From contig CANQCJ010000007.1 in NCBI GenBank assembly GCA_947589205.1, positions 1-24,219 on the forward strand: 24,219 nucleotides of DNA. Reading direction: 5' to 3'. The translations under genes were made by a program, and so were the position numbers. Shown here in pieces: positions 1 through 5,380 of this stretch. Every line of letters starts with the position of its first letter. Position 1 is the stretch's first letter. The notes beneath the pieces were generated by a model. That model did no database searches, was not told the DNA's origin, and saw nothing but the letters and a program-made list of their open reading frames with translations. This DNA is from an uncultured Ruminococcus sp. (GTDB lineage Bacteria; Bacillota; Clostridia; Oscillospirales; Ruminococcaceae).

Positions 1-64
1 GTGTGTTCCTTTCGGCCTCGTTCAGCGGCTTTTCGGTTTCAAAAGTATCGATGTTTTCCTGTAA
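1..64. other. Unrelated edge sequence upstream of truncated threonine ammonia-lyase
   Basis: Homology to threonine ammonia-lyase starts only at about position 67, and a TAA stop lies in that frame at 62-64. These 64 bases are therefore not the expected 5' part of the gene. Read on the minus strand they give an open, protein-like stretch beginning QENIDTFETEKPLNEAER, so they probably belong to another gene. I infer a chimeric contig end or a rearrangement breakpoint; the sequence alone cannot tell which. Confidence 0.5.
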
Positions 65-994
65 TTGGCGGTCATCTGTCTGCCTGACGGCGCGCCTATT
101 TCAAAGGTAGAAGCGACTAAGAGCTACGGTGCGGAGATCTGCCTTGTAAAGGGCGTTTATGACGACGCCTACAACGAAGCGCTGAGATTAAGAGACGAAA
201 AGAATTATACGTTCATTCACCCGTTTGACGATGAATACGTCATAGCCGGTCAGGGCACTATCGGACTGGAGCTTATGGATCAGATACCCGATCTCGACGC
301 GGTGGTAGTTCCGGTCGGCGGCGGCGGACTTATTTCCGGCGTGGCGTTTGCGATGAAGTCGCTCAATCCGAAAATAAAGGTGTACGGAGTGCAGGCTTCC
401 GGCGCGCCGAGCATGGTAAATTCGCTCAAGGACGGAAAAATAGAATGCTTGGACAGCGTTTCGACGATAGCGGACGGAATAAAGGTAAAAGAGCCGGGCG
501 AGCATACCTTTGAATATTGCAGACAGTTTGTGGACGACGTTGTGACCGTGACCGACGACGAGGTATCCTCCGCGATACTCGCGCTGATAGAGCAGCACAA
601 GCTGATAGCCGAGGGCGCGGGCGCGGTCTCCGTTGCGGCGGTGATGTTCGACAAGGTCCCGGTAGAGGGCAAAAAGGTCGCCTGTCTCGTTTCCGGCGGA
701 AACATAGACGTTACGATACTTTCAAGAGTAATAAAGCGCGGTCTGTTAAAATCCGGACGCACCGACACTATGGCGATACAGCTGGAGGACAAGCCGGGAC
801 AGCTTCAGGCGGTGTCGGAGATACTGGCGACACACGGCGGAAACGTTGTTTCTATACATCACGAGCGCGCAAGCGAGGACAGCGATATCACCGACTGCAT
901 TTTACGCATAGTCACCGAAACGCGCAATTTCGAGCATATCAAGGAAATAAGAGACGCTCTTGCGGCGGCAGGCTTCAAGATCGTCAATAAATAA
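65..994 (+). CDS. ilvA: Threonine ammonia-lyase, 5'-truncated, with C-terminal ACT domain
   Basis: PLP-dependent deamination of threonine to 2-oxobutanoate (and of serine to pyruvate), the first step toward isoleucine. The readable part begins in the middle of the catalytic fold (AVICLPDGAPISKVEATKSY), continues through the PLP phosphate-binding glycine loop VGGGGLISG (around residue 80) and the SGGNID motif (around 215), and ends in an ACT domain from about residue 236, typical of the ~400-residue single-ACT form. About 90 N-terminal residues, including the Schiff-base lysine region, are absent. The TTG at 65 follows an in-frame stop at 62-64, and no ribosome site is seen, so this is not a true start. 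ridA follows after 18 bp, a classic functional pair. The family call is secure. IlvA versus catabolic TdcB cannot be settled here, though the ACT domain suggests feedback control. Confidence 0.9.
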   Translation: MAVICLPDGAPISKVEATKSYGAEICLVKGVYDDAYNEALRLRDEKNYTFIHPFDDEYVIAGQGTIGLELMDQIPDLDAVVVPVGGGGLISGVAFAMKSLNPKIKVYGVQASGAPSMVNSLKDGKIECLDSVSTIADGIKVKEPGEHTFEYCRQFVDDVVTVTDDEVSSAILALIEQHKLIAEGAGAVSVAAVMFDKVPVEGKKVACLVSGGNIDVTILSRVIKRGLLKSGRTDTMAIQLEDKPGQLQAVSEILATHGGNVVSIHHERASEDSDITDCILRIVTETRNFEHIKEIRDALAAAGFKIVNK

Positions 995-1012
995 TAAAGG
1001 AGAGTAATTAAA

Positions 1013-1387
1013 ATGGCAGAAACTGTTTACACAAAAAACGCGCCCGATGCGATAGGACCTTATTCGCAGGCAAAAAAGGTCGGAGGATTTGTTTTCACCT
1101 CCGGACAGATAGCGATAGACCCCGCGAGCGGAAGCGTTGAAGCGGACACTATCGAGGGACAGACCGAGCAGGTCTGCAAAAATCTTGCGGCGCTTCTCGA
1201 GGCCGCCGGAACGGACATCACTAAGGCGGTAAAGACGGTATGCTTCTTAAAGGACATGGGAGATTTTGCGGCGTTCAACGAGGTGTACGCAAAATATTTC
1301 ACATCGAAGCCCGCGCGCTCCTGCGTTGCCGCAAAGCAGCTTCCCAAGGACGTACTTGTTGAAGTCGAGGTCATAGCTGAGGTGTAA
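1013..1387 (+). CDS. ridA: RidA family reactive enamine/imine deaminase
   Basis: Hydrolyses the reactive 2-aminoacrylate and 2-iminobutyrate released by threonine/serine dehydratases to the 2-oxo acids plus ammonia, protecting PLP enzymes. The 124-residue length is the usual RidA length. The protein starts with the family's xxAPxAIGPYSQA segment, has FTSGQIAIDP near residue 29, and carries the substrate-binding arginine R102 in PARSCV followed by the VEVEVIAEV C-terminus. AAGGAGAG lies just before the ATG. It sits 18 bp after threonine ammonia-lyase, so the pair is probably one operon: the enzyme that makes the imine and the enzyme that clears it. The TAA stop overlaps the target duplication of the adjacent MITE-like element. 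Confident family assignment. Confidence 0.95.
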   Translation: MAETVYTKNAPDAIGPYSQAKKVGGFVFTSGQIAIDPASGSVEADTIEGQTEQVCKNLAALLEAAGTDITKAVKTVCFLKDMGDFAAFNEVYAKYFTSKPARSCVAAKQLPKDVLVEVEVIAEV

Positions 1388-1388
1388 A

Positions 1389-1560
1389 GGCAATACCGCA
1401 CGAAGACCGGCTAACGCCTTTGTACGCCAGCTGCTTGCATAGATCTCGCCATCTTGCACATAGACTCCTTGAAATACGTCAGTATTCCTGCGTCGTCTCT
1501 GTACAATCTGGCGAAATTTCTGACTGCGCATCTGACGTACAATCTCCGTTCGGTATTGCC
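1389..1560. mobile_element. MITE-like 172-bp element with 10-bp perfect terminal inverted repeats
   Basis: The element begins GGCAATACCG (1389-1398) and ends CGGTATTGCC (1551-1560), exact reverse complements; the similarity continues inward to 16 of 18 positions. TAAA precedes it (1385-1388) and follows it (1561-1564), consistent with a 4-bp target duplication. Inside are a direct repeat GTACAATCT (1501, 1538) and a subterminal pair TACGTCAG/CTGACGTA. There is no transposase. The minus strand is open through most of the element but looks like repeat-derived translation, not a gene. It has landed exactly behind the ridA stop codon, between the gene and its terminator. Confidence 0.75.
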
Positions 1561-1570
1561 TAAAATTTTC

Positions 1571-1610
1571 AAAAAATAACCACTTGAAAAATTGAGGGTG
1601 GTTATTTTTT
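1571..1610 (+). terminator. Rho-independent terminator of the ilvA-ridA unit
   Basis: Perfect 13-bp stem, 1571-1583 against 1598-1610 (arm AAAAAATAACCAC), 14-nt loop, the 3' arm ending in six Ts. It was probably directly behind ridA before the MITE-like element inserted. The A-rich 5' arm would also let it work from the opposite side. Confidence 0.8.
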
Positions 1611-1637
1611 ATATACGAAAGGAAAGTCTCTGAAAAA

Positions 1638-2918
1638 ATGCATGGTTGGCAGATAAAGAGAAAGCTTACAGCCGAAACTCATTCGGCGGAAAAATATACC
1701 TTTATATTTTTAAAATGGGTAGTGATATCCGCAGTAACGGGAGCGTTCGGCGGGTTTATCGGCGGACTTTTCCACATGAGCGTAAACGCCGCGACCGAGG
1801 TGCGATCAATGCACCCGTTCATAATACTGCTGCTGCCCGCTGTGGGCGTTGTCATAACCTGGATATACCACATAAGCGGCTTTGACAACGACGGCGGCAC
1901 TAATTTAATTATAAATTCGGTGCGCACAAAGGATCACGTTCCGCTGAGAATGGCGCCGCTGATATTTGTTTCCACCGTGCTGACCCACCTTGCGGGCGGT
2001 TCGGCGGGAAGAGAGGGCGCGGCATTGCAGCTCGGCGGAAGTATCGGAAACCGTATCGGCGAGCTTTTCAAGGTAAAAAAAGAAGATATGAGCATATCGG
2101 TGATGTGCGGCATGAGCGCGCTGTTTTCCGCGCTTTTCGGCACGCCGCTGACAGCTTGCTTTTTTGCTATGGAGGTAATAAGCGTCGGCGTCATCTACTA
2201 TGCGGGACTTGTGCCGTGCATGACGGCTTCGCTCACCGCTTTCGGTATCTCAAGGCTTATGAGAGCCGAACCGACGAGATTCGACATTTCCGGACATATA
2301 CCCAAGCTCGGCGCATTGGTGATACTTAAAGCCTGTCTTTTCGCGGTGGTATGCGCGGCGGCGAGTATAGTTTTTTGCGTTATGATGAAAACGGTCAGAA
2401 AGCTTTTGACGGAAAGGATAAGCAATAAATACCTGCGCGCGGCGTTCGGCGGAGCGGCTGTGCTGCTGCTGACCTTTATAGTGAGGAGCTATGATTACAA
2501 CGGCGCGGGAATGGATGTTATCGAGCGCGCGCTTTATCAGGGTCAGGCAAAGCCGGCGGCGTTTTTTCTGAAGATGATATTCACCGCGCTGACTATCGGC
2601 GCGGGCTTTAAAGGCGGCGAGATAGTTCCGACAATGTTCATCGGCGCGACGTTAGGCTGTTCGGCAGCCCCGGTCTTTGGTCTCGACCCCTGCTTCGGAG
2701 CGGCTCTCGGCATATCCGCGCTGTTCTGCTCGGTAGTAAACTGTCCTGCCGCGGCGATATTTTTGAGCTTAGAGCTTTTCGGCGGCGACGCAGCGGTCAT
2801 TTTCGCGGCGGTCTGCTGTGTAAGCTATATGCTTTCGGGCTATTACGGACTTTATTCAAGCCAGAGGATAGTTTATTCAAAGCTTCACACGAGATATATA
2901 AACAGAAAAGCAAAGTAG
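1638..2918 (+). CDS. CLC-family anion/proton antiporter, probable fluoride exporter (CLC-F type)
   Basis: Polytopic membrane protein of 426 residues. CLC signatures are clear: SAGREGA (S122-A128) with gating glutamate E126, and GGEIVPTMFIGA from G326. The first filter segment is GTNLI (87-91), not the chloride-type GSGIP; a G(N/T)NLI-like or GMGLI filter is known for the CLC-F branch that expels fluoride in exchange for protons. The position matching the second inner glutamate of E. coli ClcA (E203) is V180, next to E179. This substitution and GREGA instead of GREGP also differ from ordinary chloride CLCs. The start is chosen from AAAGGAAAG at 1618-1626. No fluoride riboswitch fold is seen in the 77 bp upstream. 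A 21-bp gap to the next gene suggests co-transcription. CLC family certain; fluoride specificity is inference. Confidence 0.88.
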   Translation: MHGWQIKRKLTAETHSAEKYTFIFLKWVVISAVTGAFGGFIGGLFHMSVNAATEVRSMHPFIILLLPAVGVVITWIYHISGFDNDGGTNLIINSVRTKDHVPLRMAPLIFVSTVLTHLAGGSAGREGAALQLGGSIGNRIGELFKVKKEDMSISVMCGMSALFSALFGTPLTACFFAMEVISVGVIYYAGLVPCMTASLTAFGISRLMRAEPTRFDISGHIPKLGALVILKACLFAVVCAAASIVFCVMMKTVRKLLTERISNKYLRAAFGGAAVLLLTFIVRSYDYNGAGMDVIERALYQGQAKPAAFFLKMIFTALTIGAGFKGGEIVPTMFIGATLGCSAAPVFGLDPCFGAALGISALFCSVVNCPAAAIFLSLELFGGDAAVIFAAVCCVSYMLSGYYGLYSSQRIVYSKLHTRYINRKAK

Positions 2919-2939
2919 CTTTGATAGGGGGAGACAGCT

Positions 2940-3842
2940 ATGAAAGTAAATATCTATAATGATTACAAGCTTATGGGCGCATTGGGCGTTGAGCTTTATT
3001 ATAAAAGGATCAAAAAAAGGCGGCGTATACTCTGCACCATACCGCTCGTCCTGCTGCTTGCGGAAGCGATAGTGTACGGCATTTTAGGCTGGGCGTCATA
3101 TATTGCGCTGCTTTACGCTGCCGGTGAAAGGTCTCCTAATTTTATCGCGGCAGGGGTCATGCGCTTTGCCGCATACGCGGTCTGCGCGGTAATGCAGTCG
3201 ACAAACGACCGAAAGCTGACGATAAGCGGCGCGGTCATAATGGCGGTCTATACCTTTATAGGCGAGCCGTTCGCCAAATGGTGTCTGGAATTGGACGGCG
3301 GCATAGACTTAACAACGATAATACTTTTCGTCTTTTTGCTGACAGCTACGTATTTTCATCTTAAATACACAAAGGAAGAGGAATTTATCCGCGCTTTGCC
3401 GGAGGAGTATAAGGATTTTAAAAAAGAAGCGGAGAAAAAGACCGAGACCGCTGTAAAAGAGGCGGCAGAAAAAAACGTTGAAAAGACCGACCATGTTGTC
3501 TATGACAAAACCAAGACCGAGCAAGTGCTTTCGACCTTGCCAAAGCGTTCCTATGAATCGTATAAATTCAAGCAGGACGAAATGGACGAGATCGACGAGA
3601 GCTTTGAGGGGGATATAAAAAATTCCGGCAGGAGCTTTAGAAAACGTCCGCGAATGAGGGACGCGGGGAACAAATTTAAAGGGGATATAGCAAGAAGCGC
3701 TGACGTACAAGAATACGTCACGCAGGACGAGATAAGTCTTGACTATGCGGGTGATATAAGTCTGAGCCAAAACGCCGTTGACAGGAGCTTTGCCAACGAC
3801 ATTGAGGAAGTCATAGATACCGAGGGTCGAGGGGAAAATTAA
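2940..3842 (+). CDS. Unassigned membrane protein with charged tail carrying repeated [F/Y]xGDI motifs
   Basis: 300 residues, not recognised. After a basic segment (KKRRR, residues ~21-28) come four or five hydrophobic helices up to about residue 142, then a long hydrophilic, lysine/glutamate-rich cytoplasmic tail. The tail repeats a short motif at residues 222-226 (FEGDI), 246-250 (FKGDI), 269-273 (YAGDI) and, degenerate, 284-288 (FANDI); the first is followed by and the last preceded by an RSF. Such spaced copies of a short motif suggest docking sites for a partner, but no function can be given. Start supported by GATAGGGGGAG just upstream. It follows the CLC gene by 21 bp and is closed by its own terminator, so the two form a likely two-gene operon. 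Confidence 0.75.
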   Translation: MKVNIYNDYKLMGALGVELYYKRIKKRRRILCTIPLVLLLAEAIVYGILGWASYIALLYAAGERSPNFIAAGVMRFAAYAVCAVMQSTNDRKLTISGAVIMAVYTFIGEPFAKWCLELDGGIDLTTIILFVFLLTATYFHLKYTKEEEFIRALPEEYKDFKKEAEKKTETAVKEAAEKNVEKTDHVVYDKTKTEQVLSTLPKRSYESYKFKQDEMDEIDESFEGDIKNSGRSFRKRPRMRDAGNKFKGDIARSADVQEYVTQDEISLDYAGDISLSQNAVDRSFANDIEEVIDTEGRGEN

Positions 3843-3854
3843 AATTTTATTTTT

Positions 3855-3893
3855 GACGATGCTTTACTTTTTTGTAGAGTGTCGTCTTTTTTT
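3855..3893 (+). terminator. Rho-independent terminator after the membrane protein gene
   Basis: Arms 3855-3867 (GACGATGCTTTAC) and 3874-3886 (GTAGAGTGTCGTC) pair over 13 positions, three of them G-T wobbles. The loop is six Ts, followed by seven Ts at 3887-3893. It ends the CLC/membrane-protein transcript and insulates it from the recombinase region. Confidence 0.8.
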
Positions 3894-3936
3894 ATGCCTT
3901 TTTTCGCATGGAAAACGCTTTTTCTATGTAAATATA

Positions 3937-3974
3937 AAAGCCTGCGGAAGCGTTCGGGAGCTTCGGCGGGCTTT
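3937..3974 (-). terminator. Leftward terminator abutting the left inverted repeat
   Basis: Arms 3937-3950 (AAAGCCTGCGGAAG) and 3961-3974 (CTTCGGCGGGCTTT) pair at 13 of 14 positions around a 10-nt loop. On the minus strand the stem is followed by a T-rich tract (CTTTTATATTT); on the plus strand the tract is poor, so it is best read as stopping leftward transcription. Its right arm shares four bases with the left inverted repeat. It would catch transcripts from the outward promoter at 4031-4059 in the present orientation. Confidence 0.7.
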
Positions 3975-3992
3975 CTTGAAACAAGATATTTT
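3971..3992 (+). repeat. Left inverted repeat of the recombinase segment (IRL)
   Basis: 22-bp sequence whose exact reverse complement occurs at 5292-5313. It contains the small dyad TCTTG-AAA-CAAGA, as expected of a tyrosine-recombinase core site with two facing half-sites. After a 2-bp mismatch, three more bases (GAA) match inside; flanking sequence outside does not match, so the repeat is sharply bounded. Confidence 0.9.
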
Positions 3993-4021
3993 GTGAAAGA
4001 ACTCTAAATAAAAAAATCATA

Positions 4022-4027
4022 TATAAT
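4022..4027 (+). promoter_or_regulatory. Possible -10 element for the recombinase gene
   Basis: TATAAT at 4022-4027 on the plus strand, 95 bp before the recombinase start. No good -35 lies 16-18 bp upstream (GAACTC at 17), so any promoter here is weak or activator-dependent. It partly faces the strong minus-strand promoter a few bases away. Confidence 0.35.
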
Positions 4028-4030
4028 AGT

Positions 4031-4059
4031 ATTATAACAAAAAAATAAAACAAATTCAA
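4031..4059 (-). promoter_or_regulatory. Near-consensus promoter firing leftward out of the invertible segment
   Basis: On the minus strand TTGAAT (plus 4054-4059) and TATAAT (plus 4031-4036) are separated by exactly 17 bp. Transcription would start near 4024 and run left through the inverted repeat into the terminator at 3937-3974, with no gene to serve. After inversion it would read into the surface-protein gene with a leader of roughly 120 nt that includes the ribosome site at 5367. Confidence 0.8.
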
Positions 4060-4073
4060 GCAGTAAAATCAAA

Positions 4074-4099
4074 ATTGTCATTTTGTACAAAATGGCAAT
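4074..4099. promoter_or_regulatory. 26-bp near-perfect dyad upstream of the recombinase gene
   Basis: The sequence is its own reverse complement at 12 of 13 base pairs, with ATTTTGTACAAAAT perfect in the centre. It lies 12 bp before the recombinase ribosome site. It could be an operator or an accessory recombinase site. An RNA hairpin is possible but would not cover the GGAGG at 4111-4115. Confidence 0.55.
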
Positions 4100-4122
4100 G
4101 AAAATTTCGTGGAGGTATACAA

Positions 4123-5214
4123 ATGGAAAGAATATCAACATACTGCCGAAAGGACGGACGCTGGGAATGCCGGGTCATTTTGAGCGCAGAGGGCAAAAAG
4201 CGCAGCTATCGTTCATTTTACGGCAAAACCAAAGAACAAGCGGAACAAAAAGCCGCCGGTTTTTATAAAACGCAGAGCGAAGCTGTTGAAGAAGCTGCTT
4301 TAACGCAAATAACGGTCGGGGAGCTGACGGAAGAATGGCTTTTGAGCAATATCCCGAGAATAAAAGCGTCCACGGCGGCAAATTACCGCATGAAAGCGCA
4401 AAAGCATATTCTCCCCGCGTTCGGCAAACGCCAATGCAGCGCGTTAAAAAGCAAGGATATCAGCGCGTTTATCCAAGACAAGCTCGATTCGGGACTTTCC
4501 CCGAGATACGTTTCGGATATCATAGTTTTGTTCCGTTCGATCTTCCGATATGCGCAAAGAGAATATAATATCCGTAACGTACTTGACGGTATAAAGCTCC
4601 CCAAAAAGACCAAGCCGGAGGTGCGTATACTCGACAGCCGCGAGCAGAAAATTTTAGAGCGTTATATTGAAAAAAATAAGACTCTCGCGACGCTCGGCAT
4701 AGCTCTTTCGATGTATATGGGCTTGCGTATCGGCGAGTTATGCGCGTTAAAATGGCAGGACATAGACCTTGAAAAACGCATTCTGACCGTCAGCCGCACT
4801 ATCCAGCGCATACAAACGCAAAATTCCAAAGCTAAAACGATGTTAGTCATAACAGAACCGAAAACCGCCTCATCAAAGCGAAGCATACCGATACCCGAAT
4901 GCGCGGCAAGGGCTTTAAAGCTTTTCCGAGACCGCCCGGACAGATACGTTTTGTCCGGCAGCGAAAAGCCGGTAGAACCGCGCACCATGCAGTATCGCTT
5001 TGCGAGGATATTAAAAAACGCAGACCTGCCGTCAGTGCATTTTCACAGTCTGCGCCACCTGTTCGCCACAAACTGCATAGCGTTGGGCTTTGACGTAAAA
5101 ACTCTCTCGGAGCTTCTCGGTCACAGCTCCGTTGAAATTACGCTCAACAGATACGTTCATTCCTCGATGGAGCGAAAACGCGCCTGCATGGAACTGATAA
5201 AGCCCGCGGCGTAA
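4123..5214 (+). CDS. Tyrosine site-specific recombinase (phage-integrase family)
   Basis: 363 residues. Residues 1-50 resemble the AP2-like arm-binding domain of Tn916-type integrases (WECRVILSAEGKKRSYRSFYGKT would be its core). A SAM-like core-binding domain follows at about 65-165, then the catalytic domain. All active-site residues are visible: R202 (GLRIGEL), K252 (SSKRSIP), H308 and R311 (HSLRH), H334 (GHSS) and nucleophile Y344 (NRYVHSS). GGAGG at 4111-4115 sets the ATG at 4123. No excisionase, phage or conjugation genes are nearby; instead the gene sits between perfect 22-bp inverted repeats and directly upstream of a large surface-protein gene. The likely role is inversion of its own segment. 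An upstream dyad (4074-4099) and three CGTCATT repeats after the stop may be regulatory or arm sites. Family certain; role inferred from context. Confidence 0.93.
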   Translation: MERISTYCRKDGRWECRVILSAEGKKRSYRSFYGKTKEQAEQKAAGFYKTQSEAVEEAALTQITVGELTEEWLLSNIPRIKASTAANYRMKAQKHILPAFGKRQCSALKSKDISAFIQDKLDSGLSPRYVSDIIVLFRSIFRYAQREYNIRNVLDGIKLPKKTKPEVRILDSREQKILERYIEKNKTLATLGIALSMYMGLRIGELCALKWQDIDLEKRILTVSRTIQRIQTQNSKAKTMLVITEPKTASSKRSIPIPECAARALKLFRDRPDRYVLSGSEKPVEPRTMQYRFARILKNADLPSVHFHSLRHLFATNCIALGFDVKTLSELLGHSSVEITLNRYVHSSMERKRACMELIKPAA

Positions 5215-5247
5215 CGTCATTTTCCCGTCATTTCGCCGTCATTGCGC
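5215..5247. repeat. Three 11-bp direct repeats (CGTCATT) after the recombinase gene
   Basis: CGTCATT occurs at 5215-5221, 5226-5232 and 5237-5243, an exact 11-bp period, about one helical turn. The array starts right after the recombinase stop and lies about 45 bp inside the right inverted repeat. Iterated sites on one DNA face fit arm-type sites for the N-terminal domain of the recombinase or an accessory protein. A related GTCATTTT occurs within the dyad near the left end. Confidence 0.6.
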
Positions 5248-5291
5248 ATTTTAAAACTTAATATTTTCGGGGGATCGAACGGGGGCTTCGT

Positions 5292-5313
5292 AAAATATCT
5301 TGTTTCAAGAAAG
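5292..5313 (-). repeat. Right inverted repeat of the recombinase segment (IRR)
   Basis: Exact 22-bp reverse complement of 3971-3992. It lies 67 bp upstream of the surface-protein start codon, within its 5' leader region. Recombination with the left copy would flip the 1.3-kb segment between them. Confidence 0.9.
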
Positions 5314-5335
5314 ATCTCGCAAAATTTTTGAGCGT

Positions 5336-5373
5336 TTGACAAATTTTAGATATTGCAGTTTCTTGTAAAGGAG
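5336..5373 (+). promoter_or_regulatory. Orphan TTGACA box and ribosome site before the surface-protein gene
   Basis: A perfect -35-like TTGACA stands at 5336-5341, but 17 bp downstream is TTTCTT, not a -10 hexamer, and any -10 at 16-18 bp would run into the ribosome site AAAGGAG (5367-5373). The fixed DNA outside the segment thus offers a good translation start but no complete promoter. Confidence 0.5.
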
Positions 5374-5380
5374 TGTGCAG

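Larger units (their letters stand above)
3971..5313. other. Candidate invertible DNA segment encoding its own recombinase
   Basis: A 1343-bp segment bounded by perfect 22-bp inverted repeats. It holds a tyrosine recombinase gene, an outward-facing sigma-A promoter near the left end, a 26-bp dyad and three 11-bp direct repeats near the right end. Just outside the right end is a giant surface-protein gene with a good ribosome site but no convincing complete promoter; just outside the left end is a leftward terminator. Together these are the parts of a promoter-inversion (phase-variation) switch. The repeats are inverted, so recombination between them would invert, not excise, the segment. Inversion itself is inferred. 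Confidence 0.75.

Noticed and set aside
1247..1531. Minus-strand frame of 94 codons across ridA end and the repeat element
   Set aside because: Half of it is antisense to ridA and the rest is inside the MITE-like element; no ribosome site.
1565..1637. Fluoride riboswitch before the CLC gene
   Set aside because: The short gap is filled by a terminator hairpin and shows no conserved crcB-motif segments; a covariance search was not possible.
3971..5313. Integrated mobile element with attL/attR sites around an integrase
   Set aside because: The flanking repeats are inverted, not direct, and no excisionase, replication, conjugation or cargo gene lies between them. Inversion fits better than integration.
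5375..5380. GTG at 5375 as start of the surface-protein gene
   Set aside because: It is 1 bp from the AAAGGAG site; ATG 5381 (or 5384) has normal spacing.
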